NCBI GenBank assembly: GCA_024180945.1
Contig: JAKSGN010000006.1
Coordinates: forward strand, 2,294,001 to 2,358,000
Length of the DNA: 64,000 bases
Direction of reading: 5' to 3'
DNA from: Macrophomina tecta
Taxonomy: Eukaryota > Ascomycota > Dothideomycetes > Botryosphaeriales > Botryosphaeriaceae
Position numbers and translations under genes: made by a program. Numbering within the stretch: position 1 is the first letter of the stretch; each line of letters starts with the position of its first letter. Under the pieces are notes generated by a model. That model ran no database searches, had not been told where the DNA came from, and worked only from the letters and a program-made list of their open reading frames with translations. Positions 50,960 to 64,000 of this stretch are shown piece after piece.

Positions 50960-52099
50960 GTATACCCGAAGATCAGCTGTTCCTCAATACAAATACCTGT
51001 GTGTTTGGTGTCCTTATAGCCCTGTGTTAATTGGGTACAAAACATGTTATTGCACATACAATTGCACTGTATAGCAAGAGGGCGGTCATCTCGCCAACGA
51101 GCAGAAATTACTGGAAGCGGTAAAGCGGGCGCCTCAGTGGGGAGCGGGGGTTCTACGGAGAATTGCTCATTGGCCCGGGCTTGATTTTGCGACTCATGAT
51201 TGACCGGTTGGGAAGCTTGTGTCCTAATTCTCAGTTGCTGGGGACCCACAAGCATAGACGCCACTTGAGAGGTGTCGATAGATCTGGCGTGTCGAGCAGT
51301 CATTTGCTGCGGCAACGCCATGGCAACGGGTGTCACGTTCTTTCGGCAAGCGAGAGACAGCACATCACCTCCGACACCAGGTCCTTTGTGCCCGCGCAAA
51401 ATGGCAGGCTGGGAGCAGTTGTGGACGAGACATTGAGAGAGCGCTCGGCTCTCGCCCCGCGGTCAACTTTCTGAGCGACGCGAGAACCAAAAATTCAGGT
51501 GGCGGCGGGTGCGACGTGCTGCAAAACGCCTGCATGGCGATGATTGAGGCACACAGCCACAGGTACCGGGCTGGCATGGCAGCCCGCAGCCGACGGCTGC
51601 AAACGCGAGCAGCGGGCAGAGCAAAGGGAGAAGGTGAATTGCGGGTGACTCGAGATCAGCGTCTGCCTGCATTCCAGCCCTCGTATCTCTCTCGATTTTC
51701 GGTGCGGTGTGGAGCCTTGGATAGCCGGTTGCGGGCCTCGTCCCCCCTCCCCTCCAAGAAGGGCTCCTCCGTCACCTGCGGGTACGGTACGACCACCCGC
51801 CTTTTCCGTTTCATCGCCGGTAGCACAGCCTCGCGTAGCACCAGAGATTCCAGAGGGCACATGGAGCCCCCACAACATCGCCCCATACAGTGAACGTTAT
51901 CCCGCTGCCAATCCTATAAGAGTACCTACCGCCCCGCCTTGGTGCGCAGCGTCACATCGCTTCTGCTGCGCTGACAAGCCACTCCATCCTTCCACTGTCC
52001 ACGACGCCTTTAGCCGTCTGCCAACTCGACATATATTAAGTTCGCGTGCCCACTGCCAGCCTTCATTGACCCGTCGCGCCGGCCCATGACTGCGCAACA
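50960..52099. other. intergenic and promoter of 154-residue protein gene
   Basis: About 1.1 kb. GC-rich overlapping frames between 51.3 and 52.0 kb carry no domain. Confidence 0.55.
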
Positions 52100-52715
52100 A
52101 TGAGCGCTAACCGCTGGAGCTCGTACGACACCGACTCCTACCGCCTTCCGGCTGGGATGGTGAGAAGCGGTTACGACGCCGACAGCCAGACGTACTTCTT
52201 TCGCGACAGCTCCGGACAAGAGTACAAGAGCGCCAGCGGCTCCGAGTACGGCAGGCTGGAGAAGGGTAAGTGGGCGTCCGCTATGACGAACCTCCAGCCT
52301 CCAACCCCGATGACTGACGTGTGTTCGCGCAAGTACCAGCCGGCTGGGATGGCGGTCCTCTGCTGCCGCGCACGCCGCGGACAAACAGCGCCTCGAGCAT
52401 GTCGAGCGGGATGAAGAGCCCGGCGACGGACTTCAGCGAGATCCTCAGCGAGCTGGAGGAGGAGAATGAGGAGGAGGGAAAAGATAAGGCCAAGGCGAAG
52501 AGCAAGCCGCTGCCGTTCCTGGTTCTGGTAAGTGTCCTGCGGATCCATCTTGCGGCTGCTGGTTGATCGGGCATGGATCACCCTTACTGATACGCGGCTG
52601 CCAGGGTTCCGTCATGTCGTTCAAATCCAAGCTCAAGCCGCGCCGGCCCCGTGGAGACGCGGAGTCGAGCAGGCGCAGCAGCATCTGGTCGAAGAAGGAG
52701 AAGGACTACCTATGA
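52100..52715 (+). CDS. conserved fungal small protein of unknown function
   Basis: Exons 52100-52265, 52340-52527 and 52605-52715 close in frame and give 154 residues. Introns are 74 and 77 bases with GTAAGT donors. The N-terminal segment (SGYDADSQTYFFRDSSGQEY and the following YGRLEK) resembles a short Tyr- and Asp-rich motif that recurs in ascomycete proteins of this size. A Ser/Thr-rich linker and an acidic helix (about 85-105, ELEEENEEE) follow, and the C-terminus is strongly basic (KSKLKPRRPRG to WSKKEKDYL). There is no signal peptide or transmembrane helix. Function is unknown. The split into acidic and basic halves suggests a protein- or nucleic-acid-binding adaptor. Confidence 0.75.
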
Positions 52716-53290
52716 GCAGGCCGCTATTCTTCCATTCATGCCTGCGAGCACTGGCGTTGTTGGGGCATTTCTGCCGGGAGCTTACCCGGAGTTCGCGCAC
52801 GTGTGACGAGAAGTTCTTCACGATGCTCTCTATTTCACGGCCTCGGGCGGGACCTTTGCGCGACGAGACACGACCTTAGCTTAGTTAATGACCAATTCCC
52901 CTTCGATACCCGCCTTGTTGAGAGGCCGTTGGAGTCCCCAGTAACCACGCTAAACAAGCGCTCCCGTGAAGAAAGAGCGGAACCGGCGCGCACTGGCTTT
53001 TGGTGGGGCGCGGAGAAGCCCAGGCGGGCAGCCTCGGGGCTTGGTAAGGCTAGGCCCAGGCCTCTGCCCACACTCCGACGATGTCATCGTCTTGATCAGC
53101 ATCCGTTGCACGCCCTCACATCTCCGTCATCATGTCAATCCCCGATTGAGCTCCGACTCTGCCCTCATTGACCTCTCATTATTGTCTCCAGCCTTCGTCC
53201 CTTCCTCCCCCGCCCAGCGCTGCCGTCCCTCCCTCGAGCCTACCGCCAGTTGCGTCCGCATTCGGCCCCGAACGCCCCCAATCCGCCGCC
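52716..53290. other. intergenic, SHB17 promoter
   Basis: About 575 bases, with a CT-rich leader just before the SHB17 start. No gene. Confidence 0.7.
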
Positions 53291-54678
53291 ATGACTTCGG
53301 CCTGCACCCCCCGCGTCTTCATCATCCGCCACGGCGAGACGGAATGGAGCCTTAACGGCCGCCACACCGGCACCACCGAACTGCCATTGACCGCCAACGG
53401 CGAGCGCAGAATAAAAGCGACCGGCAAGGCATTGGTTGGCGACGACCGCCTGATTGTGCCCAGGAACCTTGCCCACATGTAGGTGAAAGATGATAATAAG
53501 CCTCTGCGCTCCTTCCAATACCCACAACCCCTGCCGCAGTAGCAGAACCCGATCCTCCCGTCACCTATTTTTACCTCCCACGTTCTCCCCCACGCTCGCA
53601 CGATGGAAAGGCCGCAGGAAGCGATCACGGCCTCATTACCCGGCCGCCTGAATCCCACCTCACCGTACCATTTACTGCAAACCGGCCTGCACGTGTACAC
53701 CGCTTCCCAGCCCAAACACACCACTTTTCCACTCCATCCTTCCCGCTGCGGTTAGACGCCATCTATTCTAATTCACTGCGCACGTCCAGCTACGTCTCGC
53801 CCCGCAAGCGCGCCCAGCGCACGCTCGAGCTGCTGTCGCTCGGGTGCTCCGAGCGCATGCCCTGGCAGGAGAAGCAGCAGCACGAAGCCCAGACCGACGG
53901 CGACGACCCGTCCATCCACATCCGCACACACGCCCGCATCCAGGTGACGGACGCGATCCGCGAGTGGGATTACGGCGACTACGAGGGCCTGACCAGCAAG
54001 CAGATTCGTGAGCAACGCGCCGAGCGCGGCGAGGGCGCCTGGGATATCTGGAAGGATGGGTGTCCCGGCGGAGAGTGAGTTGTGCTCTTTTTGTTTTTAT
54101 TTTTTTTTTTTTTGGCCGCCCATTGCTGCCTGTCTGCGCTCTGTCACATTCCATCATAAGGCTGTGGCAACCGTCGTACTGTTCTCGTACTTTTCTGCGG
54201 CTCCGGAGATGCGGTAGCGAGGTCGTGAGAGTTTCTTTTCTTTTCTTTTTTTTTGGGGGGGAGTGCTGACTGAGCGTGCACGTGCAGGTCTCCGGCAGAT
54301 GTGACAAAGAGGCTGGATGAGCTGATACAGGACATCCGCGCGCGCTTCCATGGCCCGGCGATTGGGAAGAAGAGGAAGGAGGTCGACCCGCACGACGTGC
54401 TTATCGTGGCCCACGGTCACATCTTGCGCGCGTTCGCGGCTCGCTGGGTTGGCAAGGACGTTTCTGAAAACCCGGCGTTGATCCTGGAGGCTGGTGGTGT
54501 GGGAACCTTGAGGTGAGTGCCGGAGAGCTTGCAATCCGTCCCTAGCTGTGCGCCAGTCAGCTAATATACCTACCACCGCAGCTACGAGCACCACTCCCTC
54601 GACGAACCCGCCATCCTTCTCGGCGGTGCTTTCGTCGTAGATGTCGTCGAAAAGGAAGAAGACGAAGCGAAGAAGTAG
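53291..54678 (+). CDS. SHB17: sedoheptulose 1,7-bisphosphatase, histidine phosphatase family
   Basis: Dephosphorylates sedoheptulose 1,7-bisphosphate and so feeds ribose synthesis without oxidative loss. Exons 53291-53478, 53790-54074, 54288-54512 and 54582-54678 close in frame and give 264 residues, close to yeast Shb17. The phosphohistidine motif is IIRHGETEWS with His14. SPRKRAQRT, REWDYGDYEGL and DIWKDGCPGGES follow in the order of Shb17, and the second catalytic His lies in VAHGHILR. The C-terminus has GGVGTLSYEHHSLDEPA as in the yeast enzyme. Introns 1 (311 bases) and 2 (213 bases) are long for this window, and intron 2 carries two T tracts. There is no targeting signal. Confidence 0.93.
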
Positions 54679-54923
54679 AATGTGCGAAGGAAGGGACAAT
54701 GGACATTCAAGATATCTCATTGATTCGAGCTGAAGAAAGCTTACATTGACGCCGTCCTCCTTTCCGAAATTTGACCCAAAACAGCCGGCCCTCCAGCACA
54801 GTACGCCATTCATGGGTATTCATCCCCTCACCATCCGGCCCAGCCGGGCAGTAAAGAAAAATAAACAGCAACCAAGCGCACCCCAAAAAAAAGGAGCCCT
54901 TTTCCTTCCCACCAACCACCCAG

Positions 54924-55559
54924 TCACTCAGTCATTTCCCCCCTCCCCCTCTCCTTCAACTCACACGCCGCCCTCCTCCCCAGCGCTGCGGGCAAATGCA
55001 ACTCGCTCACGCTCATCTCGCTCTTCAAACTCGCCGAATCGTCCCAGCTTTCCGCCACGCTGAACCCATCCTCGTCGTCGCGGTACCCGCGTCCGTACTT
55101 CTGCTGTTGCACCTTCTCCATGCGCATGGGGCCCCATCTCCTACCCCGCACCCACCCCTCGCACAGCAGCACCCGCCGCAGCTTCAACAGCTTGCGCGAG
55201 CGCGAGTGCCGCGGCGGCGGGATGGATGAACGGTAGAAGGTGAAGTTGGCATGGTGGGCGTCAAGGGGCGTGGGCGTGGCGGTGGTGGCGGTGGGGCCGC
55301 CCAGCGGGGTGGAGGCGAGGGGCGAGGAGAAGAAGTAGTGATGGGGGAGGTCCTGGTGGTGTTGTTGGGTCTGTGGTGGAGGCGGGGGGCGGGTGAGGTC
55401 TTTGTGGTGCGGGTCGCTGCTGGTGCTAATGGTGGGTTCGTCGTGGTACTGCTGGTGCTGATACTGCTGCCGCTCGTCGTCGGGAAGGCGGTGCATTTGC
55501 ATTTCGGTGAGGAGGGGCACGTGGTCGTGGCGGGCGTGGCGGGAGGGTCGGGCGCCCAT
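54924..55559 (-). CDS. unknown 211-residue protein with Gln/His/Pro-rich middle
   Basis: Single exon. The start is placed at the ATG at 55559 (MGARPSRHARHDHVPLL) because the frame upstream is made of a CAA repeat and a TATA box, so it must be leader. Residues 20-100 are rich in Gln, His and Pro. A basic stretch (residues 107-160, with HSRSRKLLKLRR and KYGRGYRDD) and a Ser/Asp-rich helix follow, then a charged C-terminus. There is no signal peptide or transmembrane helix. It may be regulated through its CAA-rich leader. It converges on SHB17, with 245 bases between the stops. No family recognised. Confidence 0.6.
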   Translation of the reverse strand: MGARPSRHARHDHVPLLTEMQMHRLPDDERQQYQHQQYHDEPTISTSSDPHHKDLTRPPPPPQTQQHHQDLPHHYFFSSPLASTPLGGPTATTATPTPLDAHHANFTFYRSSIPPPRHSRSRKLLKLRRVLLCEGWVRGRRWGPMRMEKVQQQKYGRGYRDDEDGFSVAESWDDSASLKSEMSVSELHLPAALGRRAACELKERGRGEMTE

Positions 55560-55570
55560 GGTTGTGGTAA

Positions 55571-55595
55571 TTGTTGTTGTTGTTGTTGTTGTTGT
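55571..55595 (-). repeat. CAA (TTG) microsatellite in 5' leader
   Basis: Eight TTG units on the plus strand, read as CAA on the gene strand, 12 bases upstream of the start codon. CAA-rich unstructured leaders favour ribosome scanning, and length changes could tune translation. Confidence 0.75.
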
Positions 55596-55678
55596 GGAGA
55601 TCTTTTGCAGGAGACAGAGGGAAAGACGAGACTCTTGCGAGTGCTGTTGTGCGCGCGGAGGGAAAAGACCCGCGTTTG

Positions 55679-55689
55679 TGTATATATAG
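55679..55689 (-). promoter_or_regulatory. TATA box of the 211-residue protein gene
   Basis: CTATATATACA on the minus strand, about 120 bases before the start codon at 55559. Confidence 0.6.
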
Positions 55690-56686
55690 TAGTAAAAACC
55701 GGTTGTGTAAACAGAGAACAAGTAGAGTTTTTGTTATGCTGTGGCTGTGTCGAAAGCAGAGGTAGCAAAATGAGCCAACGAATGTTGTTCAACCGGCCCG
55801 GCTCCTTCTTCTGTGGTTCCTGGCTATCCGGTTGGTGAGGGGAACTTTTTCCCCCAACTGTTGCTTCAATGGAAACAGACAAGGCCCATATCCTGCTTCT
55901 TTTCCGCTTTTTGAATTGGACGGATGCACCCTCCCCTGACGAGCTGCGCGGACCATCTTGATTGGCATGGAAAGGGTTGCCGCTGAAACCCGCATCGTAA
56001 CATGATTTGCGGGGGCAGAGTTCACCTGGCACTGCGCTCGTTAGAGGAATCTTGGCGAGGCTTTTTTGTACGCTTCTTCGAGTTCGAAGCCTATGGGGCG
56101 GTGTCGTTTAACGCGCGCGCGTGCCCACACACCGACCGCTGCGCGCGTCGTGTGGAGGGTGTGAACATCAGACCACACGCCACTTCCGCTTTCGTCGGAT
56201 GTTGTTGCCTTACTGCCTGTTTTGGAAACGGAAAACTCCTACCCGCGTAGATCTCATGGCATCCGGTGCTTGGACCGTCACAGTTGCACTACCGTGGCGG
56301 AGCCAACATGTGGTGCGCGCTCCTGAAGTGAAGAGGTGGTGAAGTTGAGCATGATTTAGATTTCGTATAGAAGGCCGTGCCCGTCGGAGCACCCAGACAC
56401 CACAGTAATTCAGTGAACGCGTAATGGGGCTAGAACTATGGTATTTTCAAAACACCCTTATCAGTCCCACCTATGACCCCTAGATAGAACTCAACCCTAA
56501 GATATTCCCCGAGTTTCACCGAACCTGGACATATGTGCGCCTACAAGCCCGCTTTTTGCGAGCAACCCGATTAAGGTAACCAAATTAAGGGAAGAAGGCG
56601 ATTAGCCTTATTACCTTTCGTAACATAGAGAGCCGCATTGAATGCTATAGCCCGGGAAGAAAAAGAAGTCATTCCGGTGTCGTCTT

Positions 56687-58153
56687 CTAAACGACCATCC
56701 ACCAAGCGCCGCCAAGGATACCAATGAGGATCACAGCGGTAAGGAAACCAGCACCAGCCTTGTCGCCCGTAGAGATGGGATCGGCCGAGGTGGGAGTCTT
56801 CGCGCTGTTCGAACCAGCGGATGGATCACCCCTGGAGGTACCACCAGTGTTATTGGTGAGCGGGCCAGCAACCTTGTCGATCATCGCTGTGCCCATGATT
56901 TCGAGGACAGCCATTTGCTCGCCAACACCAGTGCTACCATCGAAAGTACCGGCGGTCCACCTCAAGCCGCATTGATTGCCGTCGTCGCCGCCATTGCATG
57001 TAGAGACCGCAGCCTGACGCGATGCTTCCATAATGGGCATGAGAAGGTCGGTGGTCCATGGGGCAACCTTCGTAGTAGCGGCCATCCAGCGGGAGATGTA
57101 AGCCTTGAACGAGCGCTGATCGACATTACATTTGCCGTTGGGCTCACAGGCGACCTCATACAGCACATTCGGCTTGTCAGGCGACAGGAAGACGGAAAGA
57201 CCGGTGATAATGCCGTTCAAACGTTCTCTCCACTTGTTGTTCTCATCACCAGCTTGGGCACTCTGCACATGGTTAGGTCTGATGGAATATTAGACAAAAG
57301 GTTTACACTCACAATATTCCACATTGTCGCGGCCCCATATAGGAAGACGCCAGCGTTGTACGTCCATTGGATGTGGTTGATTTGCGTGCAGTTGATGGTG
57401 TCATCAGTACCATCATAGAAATGGTAGTTGGTATCCATAAGACCGATTGCAACGGTCCAGTCCCAGGCTTGCTCAGCCCATTGAGAGTAAGTCTCGTTGT
57501 TGGTGTAACGGGCAAGGCGAGCGGCGATATTGAAGAAGCATCCCTGGGAAATGGTGTTCTTGTAGTTGTAACCGTTGTTGAATGTGAAAATCTGCCACTT
57601 CAGACCGCCGCCACAGCTGGAATTGTCCCAGCGAGGTGCTTGAGTGTTGAAGACGGCCTGTGCCAAGGCAAGCCAGCCTGGCTGTCCGTCCGGCGGGTCA
57701 GGGTATTTGTTCTCGGCAGCTGACATGGCAGCCATGCCCCAAAAGCCCTGGTCATCGTTACCCAGAGTCTTGGACTGGTTGGGTGGCATGTAGTCATTGT
57801 CCGGACCAATCTGGTGCAGCATGGCCTGGGTGGTGATCGCATTGAACTGATCGTCCCCGGTGTAGTACCAGTAGTCGATCAACGCACCAAACATGGCGCC
57901 CGCCTCCCACCAATAGTATGGATCTGGCAAGTTGCCGGGCACATCGCCCGGGTTCATACCGGTGTAGTACTTCGTCATGCCTTTGGCCACCGTCTCCATT
58001 CCCTGCTTGACGGAATCTGGGGGAAGACTGTCAGCAACGCCGGGGTTTCAGGATCACGGGCTACCTACTCTCGTCGGTCCAGGTGACTGAGACAGCGGCC
58101 TCAACGCTGGCGGCGCCCAAAAGCGCGGCGCTCGCGGCTGTGGAGAGCCTCAT
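56687..58153 (-). CDS. GPI-anchored GH76 endo-alpha-1,6-mannanase-like (DFG5/DCW1 type)
   Basis: Cell-wall enzyme of the Dfg5/Dcw1 group, thought to transfer GPI-linked mannoproteins from the membrane to wall glucan. Exons 58069-58153, 57313-58016 and 56687-57262 close in frame and give 454 residues, typical of the family. A signal peptide covers 1-19. The GH76 core has KYYTGMNPGDVPGNLPDPYY, WWEAGAMFGALIDYW and the paired catalytic aspartates in LGNDDQGFWGMAAM (Asp116 and Asp117). Further landmarks are IQWTYNAGVFLYGAATMWN and TRW-like sequence near the end. The Ser/Thr/Asn-rich tail leads to a hydrophobic C-terminal helix (FLTAVILIGILGGAWWMVV) that serves as the GPI signal. Which paralogue it is cannot be told from one copy. 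Confidence 0.93.
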
Positions 58154-59435
58154 GGCGGCGGCGATGGAGGTGCGATGTGGTCGCTGCGGCAGGTCGCGCC
58201 GTCAAGGCGATGGTGGGCGCGTGGAGTGCGCAGCGTTGCCTTGTCGAGCAGGACGTGGGGAAGAGTCCGAAGTGCGCGCGAGTTGTGGAGAGCGCGCGCG
58301 GTCGGTGCTGCAAGCGGGTGCTGGTAGGAGCGCGGCGAACGAGTGGATGATGACGCTCGAGGAGATGACGGGTGGAGATGGCGGGTGCGGTGTGGAAATC
58401 CGGGGTAGGCGGACGATCGGGTGGCTCTGGCGGCACCGGTGCTAGCGGACGAGAAAGGCGTGCAGCGTGAAGAGCGCAAGAGGCGTGCAACAGGCAGAGG
58501 GTAGCGAGCGTGTGCTGTCGGAGGAGTCTGGTCGTGAGGTAGCAAGGTCGCAGCAGCGTGCTAGGGGGACGGGCTGCAAAGGCGGACAGCCAAGACAAGA
58601 CAATCCTGTTGCGGCGTCGTATTGGGCCATTGCCATCGCCGGGCTGAGCCGCCAGTCATTCGCTCGAGCAACAAGCATGCTTCGGCCGTCTTGGAACGGC
58701 TAGAGCGCTACTCGCACCGCCCTAACCCGCGAGCAGGCGCCCACTGCGCACTTCGCCGCTGCCCAAGCCGCGCGCGAGAATGCGTGCGCAGGGAGCAGCG
58801 GAGTCCCAGGCTGGCCGTGTCTCGCATCGTGCTTCAGCGTCGCGGGCGAGCTCTGGCGCCGAGCAGCCGCGACCGCTTATGTAGCGACCCGCAGCCCACG
58901 AGAATAGCAGCATCAGCCCCAGTGCCTACGTAGCCCGCTCGCCGCTGCCGCTGCCGCCGGCGCTCGACGCTTCCGCAGGTGCCGCGGCACGCACCACCCA
59001 CCTATCCTCAGCCTTGCCTGGTTGCCACGGCTTCCGCGCAGCAAAGCCACGTGATCCCCGGCCCGCCGCTGTGTTGTACCTAGCCATTGAACTGTGTATT
59101 AGGTTGCTCAATCTCATACCTCTGCATCATCCTCCAATTTTTCTCCCTGCCCATCACCCACGATTTTCTGCACCCCAGCCGCGTGCCGGACCGACAGCGT
59201 TGAGGCCCCGCCGCAAGAACGAGACTCTTGACGACGTGCTCTCGGCGCTCATAGCTCAGCCTCCCTTCCAAGTCAAAGCCATCCTCGCCAACGCCAGCGC
59301 CCGACCACCTGTTCTCCGACCGACACCCACCACCCGTCGCTCGACCGCCCACCTCTCTTCCACCACTTTTCATCACCACACCCCCGCTGCGAGCCACTTC
59401 GCGTCTCTTCCTCCACGATACCCACCACCGCAAAA
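58154..59435. other. divergent promoter region, GH76 and SNC genes
   Basis: About 1.3 kb, CpG-rich, between divergently transcribed genes. Many GC-driven frames on both strands, none with a domain. Confidence 0.65.
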
Positions 59436-60253
59436 ATGGCCGACCGCGAGCAGCCCTACGACCCCTACATTCCCTCGGGCGGCAACGCCAGCCAGAACAA
59501 TGGCGGCAACCAGCGCACTGCCGCGCTCCAGGCTGTAGGTCTACCACCTCCTCCCGCCCGGCAATTTGCACTGCAGCAGCGGCAGCGGATCTTGGAGCGA
59601 TGCGGCCGCGACCGGCGGAGAACAGGCAGCCGCAGCCGCGACGGACTTCTGGCACGGCGTCGGTCGCAGCAGCGGAGCTCCGGCACAAAAGCATCTTTGC
59701 GCCTGGGGCTTTGATTGCAAAGGATCGGAGCTGTCGCGCAGCACACGGAATCGCTCCAAGAGCGAGGGAGAGCTGCCTGCCCGGCCGTCGCGGTCCAGCT
59801 GCTTACACCTCCTTATATGTCGCACGGTCGCGTCACAAGCAATAATGCGTCTCAGCTATGGCTGTTGCTATTCCAAGCCTGCTGCTGCTCGGTCGCATTT
59901 GGGAAAGTTTACCGGGCGATTTGCTGACTGACGATGTGCAGGAAATCGATAGCACCGTCGGCATCATGCGCGACAACATCAACAAGGTGTCGGAACGTGG
60001 TGCCAGGCTAGATTCTCTCCAGGACAAGACGGATAACCTGGCAGTCTCCGCACAAGGCTTCCGCCGCGGTGCCAACCGCGTGCGCAAGCAGATGTGGTGG
60101 AAGGACATGAAGATGCGCATGTGCCTTGTTGTTGGTATCATCATTCTACTGGTCATCATTATCGTGCCTTCCGGTAAGTTTGGAGACACGTTCTCCCTGG
60201 TTACGGACCTGTGACTGACGAGCTCTGCAGTTGTCGCGACTCAGAAGAAATAA
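59436..60253 (+). CDS. SNC1: synaptobrevin/VAMP v-SNARE
   Basis: R-SNARE on secretory vesicles that pairs with plasma-membrane t-SNAREs to drive fusion during exocytosis. Exons 59436-59534, 59942-60173 and 60231-60253 close in frame and give 117 residues, matching fungal Snc proteins. Residues 1-33 form a variable Asn/Gln-rich N-terminus. The R-SNARE coiled coil is [20 protein letters not shown], followed by [36 protein letters not shown]. The zero-layer Arg lies in RGARLD. The C-terminal membrane anchor ([20 protein letters not shown]) ends in ATQKK. The first intron is 407 bases, the longest in the window, and the second is 57. Fungi have one Snc gene where yeast has SNC1 and SNC2, so the symbol is by group. 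Confidence 0.95.

Positions 60254-64000
<3,747 letters not shown>

Larger units (their letters stand above)
55560..56686. other. intergenic region
   Basis: About 1.1 kb holding the promoter of the 211-residue protein gene and the 3' region of the GH76 gene. No further gene. Confidence 0.65.

Overview
This window is nuclear DNA of a filamentous ascomycete (Pezizomycotina). Most genes have short introns (about 46 to 110 bases) with GTRNGT donors and CAG/TAG acceptors. Recognisable fungal genes include SMC5, SGF11, the NAC beta subunit EGD1, a synaptobrevin, SHB17 and the bifunctional arginine gene ARG5,6. Pectate lyase, a CalB-type lipase, a PTH11-like receptor and a LaeA-like methyltransferase suggest a plant-associated mould. 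A dothideomycete is possible, but I cannot show it from this sequence. I see no bacterial, viral, tRNA, rRNA or CRISPR feature.

Layout. Bases 1-3.5 kb hold no gene I can support. From 3.5 to 34 kb the genes are spaced out, and most encode secreted or accessory proteins. In order they are: PL3 pectate lyase, alpha/beta-hydrolase esterase, a decayed epoxide-hydrolase pseudogene, a Cys-rich single-pass membrane protein, a small secreted protein, a PTH11-like receptor with an in-frame stop, an O-methyltransferase, a LaeA-like methyltransferase, a 1177-residue secreted hydrolase/WSC/apple-like fusion, a CalB-like lipase, an FMN-dependent hydroxyacid dehydrogenase and a Ser/Thr-tailed secreted protein. 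From 35.6 to 44.3 kb there is a conserved block on the minus strand: SGF11, SMC5, EGD1 and a small membrane-protein gene with an apparent frameshift. From 44.3 to 52.1 kb the DNA is gene-poor, with one good 69-residue Cys-rich small gene and a decayed reading frame. From 52.1 to 64 kb conserved genes return: a 154-residue protein, SHB17, an unknown 211-residue protein, a GPI-anchored GH76 enzyme, the SNC-type v-SNARE and ARG5,6, which runs off the window end.

How the genes work together. Genes from 3.5 to 34 kb share a theme of attack on, or contact with, plant polymers and surfaces, but they do not form a classical biosynthetic cluster. The right half is housekeeping: chromatin and DNA repair (SGF11, SMC5), co-translational folding (EGD1), sugar phosphates (SHB17), wall assembly (GH76), secretion (SNC) and arginine synthesis (ARG5,6).

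The most unusual items are the alpha/beta-hydrolase fused to four WSC and two apple-like modules, three broken or possibly broken genes (epoxide hydrolase, receptor, membrane protein), the small Cys-rich gene at 46.35 kb, and a 30-base near-perfect inverted repeat at 60.57-60.65 kb. I found no clear multi-gene system that I would call new. All gene models are hand-spliced: exons were joined by reading frame and splice sites, with no transcript evidence.
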